From assembly GCF_000004195.4 (NCBI RefSeq), contig NC_030678.2, positions 77,001,404 through 77,065,403 on the forward strand: a stretch of DNA of 64,000 nucleotides, in the 5' to 3' direction. Source of the stretch: Xenopus tropicalis. Lineage: Eukaryota > Chordata > Amphibia > Anura > Pipidae. The notes under the pieces were generated by a model. The model was not told the DNA's origin and did not search any database. It saw only the letters and a program-made list of their open reading frames with translations. A program made the translations under genes and the position numbers. This document shows, in pieces, positions 59,112 through 64,000 of this stretch; the first letter of the stretch is position 1; each line of letters opens with the position of its first letter.

Positions 59112-59532
59112 GGATTTATGTCATCTTGCAATAAAAAATGTCATTCCATGGATCTTTTTATGTTTATCTGCAGGGTTCCCTTATATTTTTATCCCCTTGT
59201 GTATCTGAACCTGTGCTTTTTCATCATTAAATTTCTTTTACAAAGACAGTTTTGGTACACACTGTTTAATTAGAGCAAGAATATTAGATATGGAAATGAA
59301 ATTGCATTAAAACACAGAGGTTTAAAGGAAGGGAAAGACTTTTCTTTGAAATGGCCCCTCAGGGTGTTGTCTAATGTCATGTCACTCACAGAAGGATGTC
59401 ACTTTGCTTAAAAGTCAAGCCTAAGGCACTTTAGTTGGTGGCTCAATATACTGGTAGACATGAAATGAAAGTAACGAGTTTTAGATTCCACCTTTTCTTT
59501 TCTGATTGGGCGTGAAAATTCTTTGGTTCCTT

Positions 59533-59601
59533 ATATATATATATATAAAGCCTGACCTGCTGAGCATATTGCTCTCATTATCAGTTGTGTCCAGATTAAA
59601 G
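59533..59601 (+). promoter_or_regulatory. Gene 3 core promoter and non-coding first exon
   Basis: A strong TATA box (the TATATATAAAG ending near 59550) precedes a pyrimidine-rich start region 'attgctctcattatc' about 30 nt downstream. The non-coding exon ends 'gtccagattaaag' at 59601 before the donor GTAAGG. The layout matches gene 2. The start near 59575 is inferred. Confidence 0.65.
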
Positions 59602-59806
59602 GTAAGGCTATGTTAACATTAAGATATTCTAAAGTAGGGCTGTAAATATGGAAGTGAATGAAAAATGTATGATTTTATGAAATAGATCACATCTATGCAT
59701 TGGGATCTGGAACCACAAGGAGACACAATGCACATTTACATCTAGATTTGCAGCATTTTGTATATTTTATTTTACCGGACTGACCTGAAGTTCCACCTCT
59801 TTACAG

Positions 59807-59895
59807 GCCAAGGAGTATCAGCAATATGGAGAAATTTTCAGTTCTGCTGGGAGCTGTGTTGCTGACCTTGTGTTTTACTGGAAGCCATTCACAGA
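59807..59895 (+). CDS. D8C-type gene 3: signal-peptide exon
   Basis: Acceptor 'tctttacag' ends at 59806; ATG at 59826; donor GTAAGC at 59896. It encodes MEKFSVLLGAVLLTLCFTG then SHSQ, a clear signal peptide of 23 residues, ending in phase 1 after a single A, exactly like gene 1. The EGF/D8C exon would lie beyond the right edge of the window, so membership in the family rests on exon plan, phase, promoter layout and the microexons. Confidence 0.8.
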
Positions 59896-60125
59896 GTAAG
59901 CTTTAAAAATATAGTACTCTTATTTTACTGGAAGTATTGAAATTACTGTCTTCTACATTATTTTATAATCTGTGTACCTTTTCTTCCCTACTGTAATATT
60001 AACACTTTCTCATTGTGACCACAGAGGGAGAAGGGTTTACAATAAAACTGTATCATCAAATAAAAAGGGCAGGTCTTTGGGCAGGACAGAGCAGGCATCT
60101 GTGTCAAGTTCCTCTACATTGGGCT

Positions 60126-60437
60126 ATATACCGGTATGGGACCTATTATCCAAATGTTGGGAATAAGGGATTGTTCAATAATTTGGATCACCATATAATG
60201 TCTGCTAAAAATGTACCTAAGCATTAAATAAACCTTATAAGATAGTTTTGCTTCCAATAAGGTCTAATTATATCTTGGTTGGAATCAAGTACAAAGTACT
60301 GTTTTATTATTACAGAGAAAAGGAAATCTTTTTAAAAAGTTTCAATTATATGATTACATATATTATGGGAGATGGCTTTCCCATAATTCTGAGCTTTCTG
60401 GATAAAGGGCTTCCAGATAAGGGATCCCATACCTGTA
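60126..60437 (-). repeat. Xenopus-type interspersed repeat, minus orientation
   Basis: It ends 'agataagggatcccatacct' and contains 'tccaataaggtctaattata', the complement of the copy at 47998. It lies in the intron of gene 3. Confidence 0.65.
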
Positions 60438-60782
60438 CTGAGTAACATTACAAAGAAAATATTATTAATATAGATAGTAACTAGTAATAATAACTGACTT
60501 TGCTTATTGTTGCCTTCAAGGATATCCAACTTCTTACCCTCTAACCTATGGATATCAGCAGTTGCTAGGAATTGTGGAGGGCTCCAGGTTGGGTGTTCCC
60601 GATTTACAAATGATTTCATGAAAAATGTCTGTTAATATATAGTAATCCAGAATTTAAGTTCTATATATGTTTGCATTGTAAATAGTGAGACTGTTTTTAG
60701 CCTTAGTGGAGTAAGTATTGAGGAAGGAAATTCACATCCATGGGTAGGAGGCAAAAGGATACCTGCAAATTCTTACACAATT

Positions 60783-60811
60783 CTGATTTTCGGGGGGGGG
60801 GGGGGGGGGGA
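60783..60811. repeat. Poly(G) run
   Basis: About 20 consecutive G residues at 60792-60811 in an intron of gene 3. Such runs are prone to sequencing error and can form a G-quadruplex. Confidence 0.85.
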
Positions 60812-61124
60812 CAAAAGGCACAGAAAGAATGTTTTGGGGGGCCCTCAAAATTACATCACTGCTTAGTATATGACTTTGATTTCTACAATGCATTGCATTG
60901 TGTATTTATGCAGATATCTTGTTGGTTGCTATTCATTACTTGAGATGGGCAAACAGCGCCATTTTTTGCACGACGCTGCTGGTCCATTAACATCTGGCCA
61001 ACTTTAAAATGGTCTAGATTGTGCCAGTTAGAGACAATTAGGGCTGATGATAGTATTTATGATTACCTCATTCAAACTGATTAATTAATTTATGCTTAAT
61101 CATATCTTAATTTGTATTTTTCAG

Positions 61125-61136
61125 CTGTCATGACAA
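61125..61136 (+). CDS. D8C-type gene 3: candidate 12-nt microexon 1
   Basis: 'tttgtatttttcag' precedes CTGTCATGACAA and the donor GTGAGTATT. Joined in phase 1 after the signal exon it adds T-V-M-T and again leaves phase 1. About 100 bp of flanking intron is repeated around microexon 2 (62945), so the two arose by tandem duplication. Confidence 0.68.
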
Positions 61137-61435
61137 GTGAGTATTCCTTTTTAATTATTTCTTTCTGTTTCTTCTTTGTTAATATAGTAAATAAAGTACC
61201 CCCTATTGTACATTTTAGGGATATTATAAGTCACCAAGGAGTTCCATGACCATATAAAAGCATGAGGTCGTAGGCCGAGTATTATACAAGTTTAATGAGT
61301 CATGTGGCAGAAATTACATCACTAAGCTCCGAGTACAAATGCAACAATGCAATAATTTACCAGCACCCCCAAATATAGGGGGGGTGCTCTCATATCACAA
61401 ACTAATATATGAACACCAAGTGATTTTGGGTACTC

Positions 61436-62265
61436 AAATATTTAGAAAAGTGGAAAAAGTATAATTAATTTGTGCAGTGTCCCTGCACCTTGTACCACAT
61501 TCTAATGTGCAGTACAAAAACACATTTCCCTTTAAAACTAACCAAGTGGTGTCGCACCTGGGGTCAGACCATAAAGCAGAGGTACAGGAACATGTTATAC
61601 ATATAATGCAGAACAGTGTGGTGTTTAATCAAAACATACACCATCTATGGATTAATAAATCCCATAAATTCAGTGTGGACCTAGATTTCAACGATTTTTT
61701 TAAACACATATATTTCCACCATATGTAAAATCCTACCAACCCCCACTGTAAGTTTGTGACCTGATGCATGTTCAATAATATAGTTCAACTACGCACAGGT
61801 GAAAGCTAATTTACTTGACACGTGATTTTGAAATGCAATCACTTACAAACATTGAAATCTCACCAGTCTCCTTAATTTTTTTGCCATATATAAACCATTT
61901 AGGTGGCTCCTACTCGTTACTTTGATTATCGGGTGCCCACACACTCCATGTTCCTATTCCAATGCGTTACCAAGCTGACCATTTGCGTTTCGCTCTGGCT
62001 GCTTCATTCGGAGTGTGATGGAAGATAATATATGGTTCAGCTTCCAAATTAACAGTAGTTGGTGACTAATAAGGTGTGTCCTCTGTTATAGGGCATTTGC
62101 TAATATTATGGTCTGACTAAACGTATGACGCCACTTGGTAGTTAATTTTAAAGGGAAATGTTTTATTGTACTGCACAGTAGTAGGCGGTATAAGGTACTA
62201 GGACACAGATTGCACAAATACAGTAAATTATACTTTTTTAACTTTTCTAAATATTTGTGTGACCC
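61436..62265. repeat. Foldback with arms of about 150 bp in the gene 3 intron
   Basis: 'aaatatttagaaaagtggaa' through 'ggtcagaccataa' at about 61436-61575 is mirrored by 'ttatggtctgactaaac' through 'ttttctaaatatttgt' at about 62118-62260. It sits between microexons 1 and 2. I do not recognise the family; the arms share 'aagggaaatg' and 'gtactgcac' words. Confidence 0.8.
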
Positions 62266-62944
62266 AAATTTCTCTGTGTTCTATCTTTAGGTATCCATAC
62301 TCGCACCGATATTTGTGCGGAACAAGGTTTTATATGATATTTGGTGTGTGTATGGTGTGTTGACAAGGCAACCGATATTACAAAAGCCTTATTATATTTA
62401 TTTACATGACACTGCTTAGTTCATTAACATTTGTCCAACTTTAGGTTGACAAAATGGAGACAAAATGAACACTCACAGCAGGCAGTTTCCAAACACAGAC
62501 CTACTAGTAGCAGCTACCTGTCATGGCAACTAAAATAGACAATGCTGATCATTTACTGATAATTGTCTCTACGAGTGTTTTAGCTGAGGCAGTTCTCAGT
62601 ATTGCCTATGGCAGGGTATTTTCTGGCATTTAGTAGCCATGACAAGTAGCTGCTTCTAAATAGCTCCATGTGTCTTCGTCCTTAAGCAAGGCTCTTACTT
62701 TCATGTCCTGTTCAGATGCACACTTCTTAGTGAAACAATATCAAAATATGAAAGGAGAAAACATTTTTTAAACATACTTTGCAGTTCTATCTTCTTTAGC
62801 TTTGCTTCTTTTATATTTTGATATTGTTTTACCAGTTTATGACAGTTAGGGCTGAAAATGTTGTATTTTGCATACTTTTTATTTTGTTTGTTATAAATTC
62901 ACTAATAAAGTAATGCTTAATCATTTTATATTTCTATTTTCCAG

Positions 62945-62956
62945 CTATTTCATCAA
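62945..62956 (+). CDS. D8C-type gene 3: candidate 12-nt microexon 2
   Basis: 'tctattttccag' precedes CTATTTCATCAA and GTGAGTATT. It is again 12 nt, phase 1-1, adding T-I-S-S. Intron text on both sides ('cagttagggctga' upstream, 'tctttgttaatatagt' downstream) parallels microexon 1. Further microexons may follow beyond the window. Confidence 0.68.
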
Positions 62957-63153
62957 GTGAGTATTCCTTCTTGTTTATTCCTTCTTGTTATCTTTGTTAA
63001 TATAGTGCTATGTTATAAATATGTCTCTTATCTGCCAGAAATGCAATGGTTTTCACATTTCTTGCAAATGTTAATAGATAAAGGCACATTTTTCAGTGCA
63101 ACATAATATCCTTTGAAGAATTATGGACATAACCATTAATCCTTTATTTATCT

Positions 63154-63545
63154 TTAAAGGGGAAGGAAAGGCTAAGTCACTTGGGGGTGCCAAAATGTTA
63201 GGCACCCCCAAGTGACTTTAATCGCTTACCTTGTACCCCAGGCTGGTGCCCCTGTTAGGAGAAAACAGCACCAGCCCAGGGTACCTGTAGGAAGCGCTTC
63301 CTCCTTCCTTTCTCTTCTTCCGGCAAAATCCGTCAGCCGGCGCATGCGCAGTAGAGTGAAAAGCCAACTTTATAGTTTAAGTTCGGCTTTTCACTCTACT
63401 GCGCATGCGCGCACAAGCGAAAAGGAAGGAGGAAGCGCTCGCTGCTACCCCGGGCTGGTGCTGTTCTCTCCGTACAGGGGCACCAGCCTAACAGTGCCTA
63501 ACAGTTTTGCACCCACAAGTGACTTAGCCTTTCCTTCTCCTTTAA
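63154..63545. mobile_element. T2-type MITE (TTAAAGGGGAAGGAAAGG family)
   Basis: It runs from TTAAAGGGGAAGGAAAGGCT to AGCCTTTCCTTCTCCTTTAA. The arms are inverted, meeting around 'actttatagtttaagttcgg', with 'gcgcatgcgcagtagagtga' on each side. It is in the intron of gene 3. Confidence 0.92.
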
Positions 63546-63845
63546 CCAGCGTATGTAAATATTACAGGTTATTTCAAATGCCTTGCTGTTCCATAGGTTT
63601 TACAAAAATCACAATTTAGGTAAAGTAGAATAACTTACCACCACCAGTCAAGTGTTGTCTCTTTACAGTAATCTGTAGCAACTTTTCAGCATTTAAAGTG
63701 AGTACTGGCTGGTAACAGGAATGTATAGAGACCCTGCTGTCCAGGTCCCCCCTGACCCCCCATGCTTCCTCTATTGTTACACCACTCTGAGCACCATCTG
63801 CCCCTCTGAGTAGAAAAATTACCAAGTGCTCATTTTAGAACAAAG

Positions 63846-64000
63846 TTAAAGGAATACTGTCGTGGCTAAACATGTTTTTTTCTAAAGAAATTTCACATGG
63901 CGCTAGTCATATTCTTCATTTCCCAGGGTGCCACAGCCATGTGACCTGTGCTCTGATAAACTTCAGTCACACTTTACTGCGCTTTGGGTCCTACGGGAGA
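63846..64000. mobile_element. T2-like MITE, running off the window
   Basis: The left end is TTAAAGGAATACTGTCGTGG. The right end is outside the window. Confidence 0.6.

Overview
This is a vertebrate genomic window, almost certainly from a clawed frog (Xenopus; X. tropicalis seems more likely than X. laevis, but I cannot prove the species). The basis is AT-rich, intron-rich DNA with GT-AG exons, many TTAAAGG-ended T2-type MITEs, L1/Tx1-like, CR1-like and Penelope-like retroelements, Tc1/mariner and hAT elements, and the abundant Xenopus repeat with 'cccttatccggaaa' ends. There is no bacterial-style coding, no CRISPR array and no rRNA; I saw no tRNA, but did no covariance-model search.

Layout. 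(1) 1-2.4 kb: the last two coding exons and stop codon of an unrecognised plus-strand gene. (2) 2.4-13.6 kb: gene-free repeats (T2 MITEs, a dead Tc1 element, a large foldback). (3) 13.7-28 kb: two diverged tandem copies (A and B) of a segment of several kb, each with a similar candidate non-coding first exon. Copy A was later hit by T2 MITEs and by a young L1-like insertion with a perfect 16-bp target duplication; copy B carries an internally deleted L1-like copy. (4) 28.5 kb: a hammerhead-ribozyme-like motif, probably from a Penelope-like element. (5) 28.9-44.5 kb: two convergent paralogous genes, plus strand 28942-34453 and minus strand 44472-40866. Each encodes a secreted protein with signal peptide, EGF-like repeats, a uromodulin/GP2-type D8C domain and a Thr-rich mucin-like tail that ends in a stop codon without a zona pellucida (ZP) domain. 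Spliced as I read them, the reading frames close at 597 and 511 residues. (6) 44.5-59.4 kb: repeats, including hAT-type elements with intact 8-bp target duplications, a Tc1 relic, a CR1 fragment and two Penelope GIY-YIG fragments. (7) 59.5-64 kb: the promoter, signal-peptide exon and two 12-nt microexons of a third plus-strand gene of the same architecture, running out of the window.

The main biological content is therefore a local family of D8C/mucin-like secreted proteins. Their exons are joined by phase-1 introns throughout, and 9-12-nt microexons lie between the signal peptide and the EGF/D8C exon. This arrangement lets whole exons be duplicated, skipped or swapped without breaking the frame.
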